From Nocardia vulneris (GTDB lineage Bacteria; Actinomycetota; Actinomycetes; Mycobacteriales; Mycobacteriaceae), in the NCBI RefSeq assembly GCF_001613425.1, contig NZ_BDCI01000041.1:124001-188000 (forward strand): a stretch of DNA of 64,000 bases. The letters are read 5' to 3'. Below, piece by piece: positions 7,736 to 16,195 of this stretch (within the stretch, counting starts at the first letter, position 1; each line of letters starts with the position of its first letter). The position numbers were made by a program, and so were the translations under genes. The notes under the pieces were generated by a model, which did not search any database, was not told where the DNA came from, and worked only from the letters and a program-made list of their open reading frames with translations.

Positions 7736-9073
7736 ATGCCCGACGTGCATGCCGACCATCCCTACGACTACTACTACCGTCCGGGGATGCCGTTGCGACC
7801 CGCTCCGCCGCGCGCCGTGGCCACCGAATTATGGTATGAGCCAAGGAAATCGATCCTGTCGCCGTGGCTGGAAGTGCGGCCGATCCCGGTCGAGACGCCG
7901 CGCACCCGTCTGATGGCGGACCATCTGTGGCAGGGCGACGAGCCGATGGACCGGCTGGTCGCCGCCTTCACCCGGATCGGCACGGCCGCGGGCCGGCGCC
8001 AGCTCGACCAGGCGCTCGACCACGGCATCGAGACGGTGGACGACCCACCGCCGGAACTGGTTTCGCTGTTCGCCGGCCTGGACACCCCGCCGGACTGGTA
8101 CGACCCGCAGCTGTGGGAGTACGGCCGCCGCTTGTGGATCAACGTCTCGACCTCCGGCAAACTCGCGATGGGCGTGCAGGACTTCATGGGCACGTTCGTC
8201 GGCGCCGAGGTGGCCTCGGCGACCGGTGCCACCGGGCGGTTCGTCAACGACCCGTACCGGCGAAACCTGGAGACCGCCACCTGGTTTCGCAACGTCACCG
8301 TGCGCGGCGGCATGCAACGCTGGTCGCCGGTGTTCAAGGACACCGTGCGGGTGCGGCTGATGCACGCCCAGGTGCGCGCGGGGTTGCGCCGGGCCTGGGG
8401 CGCGGACCATTTCGCCGCGCACGGCAATCCCATCTCGAACAGCACCATGATGGGCGCCGCCGTGACGTTCGGGCTGTCCCCGATGTGTTTCGACCATGCG
8501 CACGGACGGCCTTGCACCGAGCGGCAACTGAACGCGGTGATGCACTACTGGGCCTACATCGCCTACGTCTTCGGTGTGGCCGATGAACTGATCCCGCGCT
8601 CGGCCGTCGAAGGCATGGAGATGTCGGACTACATGGTCGCGACGGCGGGCACGGCGCCGGAGTGGACCGCGAATATGGCGGGCGCGGCGACGCACCGGCT
8701 CGCGGGCACCAGCCTGGCCGATCGGCTGAAGGTACAGGCGACGGCGCCGCTCGTCGGCCTGCTGGCCTACTTCAGCAGCCCGGGATTGGTGCGAGAACTG
8801 CTGCGCGACACACCATTACACAGCGTGCCGAGCCAGCCGTGGGCGGCGCTGACCGGCCTCGCGGCCGGGCTGGACGTCCGGCTGCGCGCACTCGACGACA
8901 AGCTGCCGGGCGCCCGGCAGCGCCGGACCCGCCGCGCCGCCGCCGACGACCCGGTCTGGCGGCGCAACACCAAGGTGGCCGCGCTGCTCGCGGCTCGGGT
9001 CGGCATCTACGGCACGCCCTACGACCAGCACGACGATTCCGCCGCGAACCTCAACCGCTGTCCCGTCCGATGA
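7736..9073 (+). CDS. Lcp-like haem oxygenase of the DUF2236 superfamily
   Basis: 445 residues. The segment VRVRLMHAQVRAGL holds R207, H210 and R214 with the spacing of R195, axial haem ligand H198 and R202 in the rubber oxygenase Lcp of Streptomyces K30, so a b-type haem site is likely. Lcp enzymes cleave polyisoprene double bonds to aldehydes and ketones. No signal peptide or Tat motif is visible, unlike secreted Lcp, so a cytoplasmic small-molecule substrate is more probable (inference). It is 3 bases downstream of the first DUF2236 gene, and its stop overlaps the ferredoxin start in an ATGA. Confidence 0.72.
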   Translation: MPDVHADHPYDYYYRPGMPLRPAPPRAVATELWYEPRKSILSPWLEVRPIPVETPRTRLMADHLWQGDEPMDRLVAAFTRIGTAAGRRQLDQALDHGIETVDDPPPELVSLFAGLDTPPDWYDPQLWEYGRRLWINVSTSGKLAMGVQDFMGTFVGAEVASATGATGRFVNDPYRRNLETATWFRNVTVRGGMQRWSPVFKDTVRVRLMHAQVRAGLRRAWGADHFAAHGNPISNSTMMGAAVTFGLSPMCFDHAHGRPCTERQLNAVMHYWAYIAYVFGVADELIPRSAVEGMEMSDYMVATAGTAPEWTANMAGAATHRLAGTSLADRLKVQATAPLVGLLAYFSSPGLVRELLRDTPLHSVPSQPWAALTGLAAGLDVRLRALDDKLPGARQRRTRRAAADDPVWRRNTKVAALLAARVGIYGTPYDQHDDSAANLNRCPVR

Positions 9074-9306
9074 TTCGGCCGCCGGCGCTGGTGGTGCGGC
9101 TGCGACGCTCCGGCCGGACCCTCACCGTCCCCGCCGAACTCACCGTGCTGGAGGCGCTCGAGCGCGCGGGCATCGAGATCCCGTCGCTGTGCCGGGCGGG
9201 CATCTGCGGCACCTGCGAGACCGTGGCTCTCGCCGCACCGCCGCGCGTCATCCGGCCCTGTGTCACCACGGCGGGACAGGACGGCCTGCTAACGTTGGAT
9301 CTCTGA
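9070..9306 (+). CDS. [2Fe-2S] plant-type ferredoxin
   Basis: 78 residues. The cluster ligands are in CRAGICGTCETVAL, giving C-x4-C-x2-C, with the fourth Cys in VIRPCVTTAG. This is the pattern of plant-type [2Fe-2S] ferredoxins and of ferredoxin domains of oxygenase reductases. The ATG overlaps the stop of the Lcp-like gene by 4 bases, so translation is coupled. It probably delivers electrons to one or both DUF2236 oxygenases. Its last 18 bases overlap the end of the convergent tetR-like gene. Confidence 0.85.
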   Translation: MIRPPALVVRLRRSGRTLTVPAELTVLEALERAGIEIPSLCRAGICGTCETVALAAPPRVIRPCVTTAGQDGLLTLDL

Positions 9307-9885
9307 GTTCGTCTGTGCCCCAGCCGGTTCGACGCGTTGCGCCAACCCGTCGACGATCAGGGTCAGCCCCGCCTCGAACGCCGATTCGTGATCGATGCGC
9401 GGGATATCCGGTATCTGTGCCGCGGAGCCGTCGTCCGCCTGTTCTTCGAGCACCGCGCCTACCGTGAACCGGCTCGCGGTCAACATCGCCATCTGCGCGT
9501 CCCGCTCGGGCACCCCGGCCGCGATGAGGAACGCCATCTTGTGCTCGAGCCGGCCGAGGTCGCCCGCGCCCGGGTGGGTGCCGGCGTGCAGTCGCGCGCC
9601 GTCGCGGCGCAGCAGCAGGGTGCGCCGGAAGCTGCGGGTGTTCTCGCGGAACCAGTCCTGCCAGTCGTCGGCGGCCGTCGGCAGCGGGGCCGTCGCGTGC
9701 GGCGCCATCGCGGCCTCGGCCATGGCGGCGAGCAAGTCTTCTTTCTTGCGGAAGTGCCAGTAGAGCGAGGGCTGCTCGACGCCGAGTCGCTTGGCGAGTT
9801 GCCGCGTGCTGACCGTGTCCAGTCCCACCTCGTCCAGTAATGCGAGCGCCTCGGCGATCACGGTTTCCCGGTTCAGCTTTGCCAT
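9289..9885 (-). CDS. tetR: Classical TetR-type repressor (tetracycline-repressor subfamily)
   Basis: 198 residues, collinear with transposon TetR proteins throughout. The recognition helix reads VEQPSLYWHFRKK, keeping Gln38, Pro39, Tyr42, Trp43, His44 and Lys48 of TetR, and Thr27/Arg28 are kept in STRQLAKRLG. In the ligand pocket the residues at the positions of His64, Asn82, Phe86, His100 and Glu147 are conserved by alignment by eye (HAT, ENTRSF, RLHAGT, VLEEQ); Arg104 is His here. It is divergent from a TetX-like monooxygenase with two tetO-like sites between. A TAGATT hexamer ends 6 bases before the ATG, so the mRNA may be leaderless. Tetracycline is one possible inducer; a related natural product is another. 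Confidence 0.88.
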   Translation of the reverse strand: MAKLNRETVIAEALALLDEVGLDTVSTRQLAKRLGVEQPSLYWHFRKKEDLLAAMAEAAMAPHATAPLPTAADDWQDWFRENTRSFRRTLLLRRDGARLHAGTHPGAGDLGRLEHKMAFLIAAGVPERDAQMAMLTASRFTVGAVLEEQADDGSAAQIPDIPRIDHESAFEAGLTLIVDGLAQRVEPAGAQTNSEIQR

Positions 9886-9891
9886 ATTGAC

Positions 9892-9910
9892 AATCTATCA
9901 GCGATAGGTA
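9892..9910. promoter_or_regulatory. tetO-like operator, tetR-proximal
   Basis: AATCTATCAGCGATAGGTA resembles the 19-bp tetO. The core CTATCAGCGATAG differs from the ideal TATCANTGATA at one base. It overlaps the putative -10 element of the tetR-like gene, as expected for autorepression. Confidence 0.75.
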
Positions 9911-9922
9911 GCCTCGAAGCAG

Positions 9923-9941
9923 AACCTATCACTGATAGATT
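9923..9941. promoter_or_regulatory. tetO-like operator, monooxygenase-proximal
   Basis: AACCTATCACTGATAGATT contains the perfect core TATCACTGATA of tetO1/tetO2. Its centre is 31 bp from that of the other operator, close to the spacing of the two operators in Tn10-type tet regions. It ends 9 bases before the ATG at 9951 and overlaps a possible -10 TAGATT (9936-9941). Confidence 0.8.
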
Positions 9942-9950
9942 GGAGTGGTC

Positions 9951-11201
9951 ATGACGGTCGTTCGTTCCTTGAAAGTCCTCGTCTGCGGTGGCGGCATCGC
10001 GGGGCAGGCCCTGGCCTACTGGCTCGCCCGCGGCGGTCACCAGGTGGTCGTCGCGGAACGCTTCCCGGCGCTGCGCGCCACCGGCGCACAGGTCGACCTG
10101 CGCGGTCAGGGCATCGATGCGGTCGAGCGGATGGGCCTGCTCGACGCGGTCCGGAGCAAGCTCGTGCACGAAGCCGGCGTCTCCTTCGTGGACGCGCGGG
10201 GCCGAGCGCGCGGGACGATCATGGCGAACACCTCCGGCCAGGGCAGGCAGACCCTGACTTCCGAGTACGAGATCATGCGCGGTGACCTGGTGCGCATCCT
10301 GCACGAGGCGACCGCGGACGACGTGCGATACCTGTTCGGCCGCACGGTCGAACGGTTCGAACAGGACGACGAGCGGGTGCTCGCCCACTTTTCCGACGGC
10401 AGCTCCGGCGAATTCGACCTACTGGTCGGCGCGGACGGCCAGGGCTCGCGGATCCGCCGCGCGATCCAGCCCGCCGCCGCGCCCGACCCGTACCGGCCGG
10501 TGGGCATCCACATGGCCTACTGGTTCATTCCGCGCATCGCCGCGGACAGCGATATCCGCGACACCCATCACGCGCCGCACGGCCGAATGATCATGCGCCG
10601 CAGCCATAATCCGGCCGAGACGCAGGTCTACTTCATGCTGCGCGAGACCTCCGGTGAAGCGTCGGCGGTGCATCGCGAACCGGTGGAGCGCCAAAAGCAG
10701 TTCTGGACCGAACGATTCCTCGACGCGGGCTGGCAGACCGAGCGGTTCCTCGCGGGCATGCGCACCACCGAAAGCTTCTATTCCCAAGAGGCGCTGCAGG
10801 TGCGCACGGACACCTGGTCCGAGGGGCGCGTCGTGCTGGTCGGCGATGCCGCACACTGTGCCTCGCCGTACAGCGGCATGGGTGTTTCGGGTGCCCTGGT
10901 CGGCGCGTACGTGCTGGCGGGCGAGATCAACCGGCATGCCGCAGACCTGCCCACGGCATTGGCGCACTACGACACCACATTGCGGCCGTTCGTGGACGAG
11001 ATCCAAGCCGCCGTGAAACCGCGGTTGCTCCGGTTGGGTATGCCGTCGACGCAGCTCGGCATCGACGCGTTTCATGCCTTGACCGCAGCCGCCTGCGCTC
11101 TGCGCATTCCCGAACTCGTCGCCCGGCGCGCGAAAACCGACCGGGGCGGCGACTGGTCGCTTCCGGCGTATCCGGAACTCAGTTCCGCAGCAGCGTCCTG
11201 A
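9951..11201 (+). CDS. FAD-dependent monooxygenase, TetX/tetracycline-destructase-like
   Basis: 416 residues of the p-hydroxybenzoate hydroxylase fold. The FAD Rossmann motif is VLVCGGGIAGQALAYWLARG with the ribose-binding VAER at its end. The middle DLLVGADGQGSRIRRAI motif and the GD motif VLVGDAAHCASPYSGMG are both intact. The family includes TetX, Tet(50-56) and polyketide hydroxylases, so degradation of a tetracycline or hydroxylation of another aromatic compound are both possible. GGAG at 9942-9945 supports the ATG at 9951. The divergent classical TetR and the tetO sites favour the antibiotic-inactivation reading. The last 23 bases overlap the end of the convergent AarF gene. Confidence 0.82.
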   Translation: MTVVRSLKVLVCGGGIAGQALAYWLARGGHQVVVAERFPALRATGAQVDLRGQGIDAVERMGLLDAVRSKLVHEAGVSFVDARGRARGTIMANTSGQGRQTLTSEYEIMRGDLVRILHEATADDVRYLFGRTVERFEQDDERVLAHFSDGSSGEFDLLVGADGQGSRIRRAIQPAAAPDPYRPVGIHMAYWFIPRIAADSDIRDTHHAPHGRMIMRRSHNPAETQVYFMLRETSGEASAVHREPVERQKQFWTERFLDAGWQTERFLAGMRTTESFYSQEALQVRTDTWSEGRVVLVGDAAHCASPYSGMGVSGALVGAYVLAGEINRHAADLPTALAHYDTTLRPFVDEIQAAVKPRLLRLGMPSTQLGIDAFHALTAAACALRIPELVARRAKTDRGGDWSLPAYPELSSAAAS

Positions 11202-13140
11202 TCCCCAGCACCGCGCCGATCAAGCCCAGCGCCGCGGCGAGCACCGCGGAAACCGCTACGCCGCCGATCAATTCGGCGTCGCTCCCGGCGACCAGGAGCA
11301 CGGCCGCGGCGATCACACACGCCGCGGCGAACAGCGCGGTGATCAGCCGCTGGGCGAGTTCGGAGAGGAACGCGCGATCGGCCGGATGCTCGAAGACGCG
11401 CACGCCGACAGTACATCGCCCTGCCGCCAGGTCTGCGCTGATCTTGTCGATCCGCCCCGGAAGCCGTTGCAGCACTGGGAGAACCGCCAGGGCCTGACCT
11501 TTGGCGCGAACGGCGAGGCGGTCGGGGGAGAGCAGGGGCGTGAGGATGTCGTCGCCCGCGCGCCGCGCCGACACCAGCAGATCGAAGCCGGGATCGAGCA
11601 GCAGCAGCGTGCCTTCCACCGACGCGAGGGTGCGGAAGACCCCGGCCACCTGGCCGGGGATGGCGAACCCGGCCGCGGCGATCAATCCGATCATCTCGGT
11701 GAACAGCGCTTTGCTGCCGCCGGCGCCGAACCCGCCCCGGAACCGGACGATGACCTGCCCCATCCGTCGTTCGAAGGTGCGCCGGTCGAAGTCGGCGGGC
11801 TCGCCGAGCAGCCGCAGCATGGCGTCGGTCGCGCCGACCGAATCGTCCCCGTCGAGGGCGATCAGGAACGCGGCGATGGCCAGCCGCTCGGTTTCGTCGA
11901 GCCGGCCGACCGCGCCGAAATCGAGCAGGCCGAGCCGTCCTTGGTCATCGATGAGCACATTGCCCGGGTGCAGATCGGCATGGAACACCCCGGTGACCAA
12001 GATCTGCCGCAGCGTTTCCGACAGCAGCGTGGCGGCGGCGCTCGCTCGGGTGGGAGAGTCCAAGTGGTCGAGCACCGTGCGAGCCGAGCCGACCGGCGCG
12101 CCGTCGAGCCGCTGCATCACGAGCAGGCTCGACGAGGAGAACTCGGGATACGCCACGGGGATCGTGATCGCCGAATCCTGCGCCGCCCCAGCGAGATTGC
12201 GCATGTTGTCGAGCTCGACGGTGTAGTCCAGTTCTTCGGTGAGCGAGGCGGCGAAGCCCGCGACGAGATCGGTGACACCCATCTCGCGAGCCCAGGACGC
12301 GTCGCGCTCCAGCTTGCGCGCGAACCGTCGCATGATCTGCAAGTCGCGCGCGACCTGGGTGCGGGCCCCCGGACGCTGCACCTTGACGACCACGCGGCTG
12401 CCGTCGGTGAGTACCGCGGCGTGCGCCTGCCCGACCGACGCGGCGGCCAGCGGTTCCCGGTCGATCGAGGCGAAGACCTCGGTGGCCGGACGCCCGAGCT
12501 GCGCCGCGATGATCAGCTCCACCTGATCCCACGGCAGCGGCGTCGCGTCGGTTTGCAGCGTCGCCAGTTGGTCGGCGATCGTGGCAGGGACGACATCCCT
12601 TCGGGTGGAAAGCATTTGGCCGAGTTTGACGAAAGTGACACCGGCATCGTTCAGCGCGTCACGCAGGTTGGCCGCCGCCGCGCTGGTCCGGTCCGGGTGG
12701 GCCCGCGAGCCGCGCAGCAGGAACCCGCCCAGCCCGTGCCGCAGCAGCACACCGAGCAACTGCCAGTACCGGATCGCCTCCTGCCGCGACCGCCGCCAGC
12801 GCCGCACCAGCGCGATCGGGCCCGGCACCGAGCCGCTGGGCACGATGATCTCCGCGACGTACAGCACCGCGAGCAGCAGCACGAAGATCCACGCCCACAG
12901 CAGCACCACCACAGTGAGCGCGCCCCACGGCGCGGCGATCGCACCACCGTCGTCGACCAGTCCGAGCCGGTGCGCCAACGCGGTGGCCGCCGTCGACCCC
13001 GCCACCGGGAACACCGCGGACAGCAGCACGGTCCGCGGCCAGCCCACCGGCGTCCCGATCACCCGCCGGGCGACGGTCGCGACCAGCCAGACCAGCAGTG
13101 CCCACCCGACGAGCACGAAAACCGCTGATACCACCGTCAT
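11179..13140 (-). CDS. AarF/UbiB (ABC1) kinase-like membrane protein
   Basis: 653 residues. The N-terminus has about three hydrophobic segments, then the ABC1 kinase-like domain with the family hallmark KxGQ in TFVKLGQMLSTRRDVVP, the alanine-rich nucleotide loop AAASVGQAHAAVL, VVVKVQRPG, the catalytic-loop region ADLHPGNVLIDDQGR and the metal-binding LLDFG. Two C-terminal transmembrane helices close the protein. Relatives support ubiquinone or isoprenoid-lipid metabolism; the actinobacterial role is unclear. The frame stays open far upstream, but the ATG at 13140 starts where membrane-protein sequence begins and GGGTGG precedes it. Confidence 0.85.
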   Translation of the reverse strand: MTVVSAVFVLVGWALLVWLVATVARRVIGTPVGWPRTVLLSAVFPVAGSTAATALAHRLGLVDDGGAIAAPWGALTVVVLLWAWIFVLLLAVLYVAEIIVPSGSVPGPIALVRRWRRSRQEAIRYWQLLGVLLRHGLGGFLLRGSRAHPDRTSAAAANLRDALNDAGVTFVKLGQMLSTRRDVVPATIADQLATLQTDATPLPWDQVELIIAAQLGRPATEVFASIDREPLAAASVGQAHAAVLTDGSRVVVKVQRPGARTQVARDLQIMRRFARKLERDASWAREMGVTDLVAGFAASLTEELDYTVELDNMRNLAGAAQDSAITIPVAYPEFSSSSLLVMQRLDGAPVGSARTVLDHLDSPTRASAAATLLSETLRQILVTGVFHADLHPGNVLIDDQGRLGLLDFGAVGRLDETERLAIAAFLIALDGDDSVGATDAMLRLLGEPADFDRRTFERRMGQVIVRFRGGFGAGGSKALFTEMIGLIAAAGFAIPGQVAGVFRTLASVEGTLLLLDPGFDLLVSARRAGDDILTPLLSPDRLAVRAKGQALAVLPVLQRLPGRIDKISADLAAGRCTVGVRVFEHPADRAFLSELAQRLITALFAAACVIAAAVLLVAGSDAELIGGVAVSAVLAAALGLIGAVLGIRTLLRN

Positions 13141-13305
13141 CACGACCACCCGCGATTCGCCATGCGCCGAGCATGCCGGAGCCCCTGCCCGCTGACCATC
13201 GGGGATCACCCTGATGCCGCAGGGTGGAGCGGGGGATTCCGCGCAGCCCCCGGTGCGAATTCGGGTAGTCGAGTACCTGTATGCGCGGCGGTGTGCCGCG
13301 TGACA

Positions 13306-14046
13306 ATGGAAACGTTCGAATCGTCGGGGCCTGATGAGGATGTGGGACATGGTCACCCCTCGCTGCCCGTCACCGCGCGCACACAGCTGCTCAACGACCT
13401 GGTCGCGGCGCCGATGTATCAGATCCTGACCGCGAATCCGCCTGCGGCGCAACCGCGCCCGATCAATATCGAGCGCCCGGTACTGCACGTCGAACTGGAT
13501 CTGCTCGGCGCCCCGCTGCACGTGATCGTCGTGCACCTGAAGTCGAAACTGCCGACCGATATCCCCGGCCAGAAAGCCGACCGCTTCACCTGGCGCGACG
13601 CCGGGGCGATGGCCGAGGGCTCGTTCCTGTCCGGCATGAAGCGGATGAGCCAGGCCGTCGAGGTGCGCAGGCTCATCGACCAGATCCTGGACCGGGACGC
13701 GGCGGCCCGCATCGTGGTCGCGGGCGACTTCAACGCGACCGTCGACGAGGTGCCGCTGGTCGCGATCCGCGGCGACGTGGAGGACACCGGGAACGGCGCG
13801 CTCGCCGGACGGGTCCTGGTGCCGCTCGAGCACACGGTGCCCGAACCCGCGCGCTACACGCTGTTCCACCATGGTCGCGGCGCGATGCTGGACCACCTGC
13901 TCGTCACCCGCAACCTGCTCGCCGATTACCGCGGCACCGAGATCCACAACGAGGTGCTGCACGACGAGTCGGCCGACTTCGCGACGGACAAGAAGTACCC
14001 GGAGTCCGATCACGCGCCGGTGGTCGCGACGTTCGAATTCACCTGA
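13306..14046 (+). pseudogene. N-terminally truncated endonuclease/exonuclease/phosphatase family gene
   Basis: 246 residues can be read, matching the C-terminal two thirds of a metal-dependent EEP-family hydrolase. Recognisable parts are VIVVHLKSKLPTDIPGQKA, VVAGDFNATVDEVPL (catalytic Asp/Asn), AMLDHLLVTRNLL and YPESDHAPVVATFE (catalytic Asp-His). Full members start with about 90 more residues that carry the first metal ligands (an Asn in the opening strand and the Glu of a QE motif). No trace of these is seen in the 165 bases back to the divergent AarF gene in any frame. The gene is therefore probably broken by a 5' deletion. A GTG at 13300 or ATG at 13306 could still express a fragment. Confidence 0.65.
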
Positions 14047-14073
14047 GCAGCAGCGAGTTCCAAGCAGTAGCGA

Positions 14074-15498
14074 TCATTCGGCGGGTGCGCTGCCGACGGA
14101 TTTGCGCGCGGGCATACAGGCCGAGGCGAGCAGCATGACCACCGCCATCACCGTCACCGTGACGAACACCAGATGCACCGCCGAGGACAGCGTGGCCGGC
14201 GCCGGATGGTCGGTGTCGCCGATCCGCGCGTTCACGATCGCGCCGAACACCGCGACGCCGACCGCGCTGCCGATCGAGCGAGCGAACATGTTGGCCGAGG
14301 TGACGACGCCGCGTTCGGACCATTCCGCGCTCGCCTGCGCGGCGATGAGCGTGGGCGCGGCGACCAAGCCCATGCCCGCGCCGATCAGGAAACACGAGGC
14401 GGCGACCTGCCACAGCGTCGAATTCTCGGTGATCAGCAGGGTTGTCGCGGCGCCCACCGTGGCCAATCCGCTGCCGATCAGCGCGGTGGCTCGAAATCCG
14501 AGGCGCAGGTACACCTTTCCGGCGAGTGCGGCGGCGATCGGCCAGCCGAGCGTGAGCGCGCCGACGGTGAGCCCGGCGACCAGCGCGCCGGTGCCGAGCA
14601 CCCCCTGCGTGAAAGTCGGGACGTAGGAGGTCAATCCGAGCAGGATGGCGCCGACCAGCACGCCCACCACGCTGCTCGCGACGAGCACCCGGCGGGTGAA
14701 CACCCACAGCGGCAGCACCGGATTCGCGGCGCGCCGTTCCACCAGACCGAACAGCACGAGCAGCAGCGCGCCCCCGGCGAAGATGGCCACGCTGGTCGGC
14801 GAGCTCCAGGCCCAGGCCTGCCCGCCCTCGAGCAGGCCGAGAATCAGTGCGCCCGCGCCGATGGTCAGCAGTGCGGCGCCGAGATAGTCCACCTGCTGCT
14901 TGCGCCGCGGCGCGCTCTCCTTGAAACTGCGCAACAGCATCCAACCCGCCACCGCGGACAGCGGCAGGTTGATCAGGAAGATCCAGCGCCAGCTGACGTA
15001 GTCGGCGAAGATGCCGCCGAGCAGCGGTCCCGCCACCGACGACAACGCCCAGATGCTGGCCAGGTAGCCCTGCACCTTGGCGCGCTCGGTCAGGGTGTAG
15101 AGGTCGCCCGCGATGGTCATCGTCATCGGCTGGATCGCGCCCGCGCCGATGCCCTGCACGGCGCGGAAGATGATCAGTCCCAGCATGCTGGTCGCGAGGC
15201 CGCACAGCAGCGAGCCGAGTGCGAACACGGCGACACCGAAGAGAATGACGGGCTTGCGGCCGACCGTGTCGGCGATCTTGCCGTAGATCGGGACGGTGAC
15301 CGCCTGCGCGAGCAGATAGATGGAGAACAACCAGGGGAACTGGGCGAATCCGCCGAGGCTGCTGGTGATCGTGAGCACCGCGGTGGCGATGATGGTCGAA
15401 TCCAAGGCGACCAGTCCGGTCGCGAGCATCAGCGAGCCGAGAATGGCGCCACGCTCCGAACGAAGACCTACGGACGACTGCACGGTCTCGGTCGCCAC
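14074..15498 (-). CDS. MFS multidrug transporter, DHA2 (EmrB/QacA) family
   Basis: 474 residues with about 14 hydrophobic segments. It exports drugs or metabolites by proton antiport. Motif LDSTIIATA in helix 1 (D1 of the DHA2 family) and motif A, GKIADTVGRKPVILFG, after helix 2 are clear. GTG at 15498 is preferred because GAGAGGGG lies 6 bases upstream; a GTG at 15522 would add 8 residues. It is convergent with the truncated EEP gene and stands 670 bases from the start of the large biosynthetic cluster, so it could be its exporter, but the cluster has its own ABC pair. Confidence 0.87.
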   Translation of the reverse strand: MATETVQSSVGLRSERGAILGSLMLATGLVALDSTIIATAVLTITSSLGGFAQFPWLFSIYLLAQAVTVPIYGKIADTVGRKPVILFGVAVFALGSLLCGLATSMLGLIIFRAVQGIGAGAIQPMTMTIAGDLYTLTERAKVQGYLASIWALSSVAGPLLGGIFADYVSWRWIFLINLPLSAVAGWMLLRSFKESAPRRKQQVDYLGAALLTIGAGALILGLLEGGQAWAWSSPTSVAIFAGGALLLVLFGLVERRAANPVLPLWVFTRRVLVASSVVGVLVGAILLGLTSYVPTFTQGVLGTGALVAGLTVGALTLGWPIAAALAGKVYLRLGFRATALIGSGLATVGAATTLLITENSTLWQVAASCFLIGAGMGLVAAPTLIAAQASAEWSERGVVTSANMFARSIGSAVGVAVFGAIVNARIGDTDHPAPATLSSAVHLVFVTVTVMAVVMLLASACMPARKSVGSAPAE

Positions 15499-16195
15499 AC
15501 GCGGCCCCTCTCGTTCGCTCACCTAACCACCAACAACGAACGTATCTCCAGCCGAGCTATTCCCGCATGGGAATTTTCGCGGTCCCGACGCGGTACGCCG
15601 GTGCCGGTTTCGTGACCGGGCGGTGGACGGCCGCCGACGGGCAGGCGCGCGGCACTGGCCCGGTGGATGGCCGTCGCATGAACACTCGCGCATGCGGTGC
15701 AGCCGCCGCGCGGCGGCAATTTGGGGACGGGCACAAATGGTCTTGTTACTCGCTCCAGGAGTGGCAAACAATTGGCAATCATATTGCCGATACGCGATGT
15801 TGCGTGCGCCGGTGAGCAACGTTTCGGGCAGTTGAATGGCCTGCGCCGCAGGGTTAACCAGGCTCGTCGAATTCACCCCAATCGGGCGAAAAAACGACGC
15901 AAATCAGACTTTCCGCACCGCCGGTATGTGGAGGTATTTACTCCGTATATCGGCGGTGGTCCACCTCACAGGATCTTCCAGATGGAAGCTGTAGACAGTT
16001 ATCTCAGTACGGGCGTACTGTCTGGCCGATGTGTTCAGGACCAGCGAGTAGGTGATGCTTCAGCTCGGGCAGTAGAGCGAATTTCACCGATGTGCGCTGA
16101 GTCTCCCACGGAATAGTTGTAACGCAAGGACGCGGACGACCCCATTCCATTCAGATACGAATACCGACCCGACCGGAAGTGAACGGGGCTCCCCG
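15499..16195. other. Long intergenic region upstream of the biosynthetic cluster
   Basis: About 690 bases between the MFS gene (minus) and the first cluster gene (plus). It is less GC-rich than its surroundings, and the short open frames look non-coding. It contains a hairpin CTTCC-AGAT-GGAAG (15975-15988) and the perfect palindrome at 16005-16020. It is the obvious place for the cluster promoter and its regulator site; no -10/-35 pair is convincing. Confidence 0.55.
16005..16020. promoter_or_regulatory. Perfect palindrome upstream of the cluster
   Basis: CAGTACG-GG-CGTACTG, two 7-base arms with a 2-base centre, 175 bases before the CPBP start. It has the form of a dimeric repressor or activator site. 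No regulator gene lies in the cluster, so the binding protein is unknown. Confidence 0.45.

Noticed and set aside
13141..14013. Upstream extension of the AarF reading frame by about 290 codons
   Set aside because: It runs antisense through the EEP-family remnant and has no membrane or ABC1 character; the ATG at 13140 is the natural start.
15567..16116. Short open frames upstream of the cluster
   Set aside because: No ribosome sites, poor codon use and no similarity; the region is better explained as regulatory.
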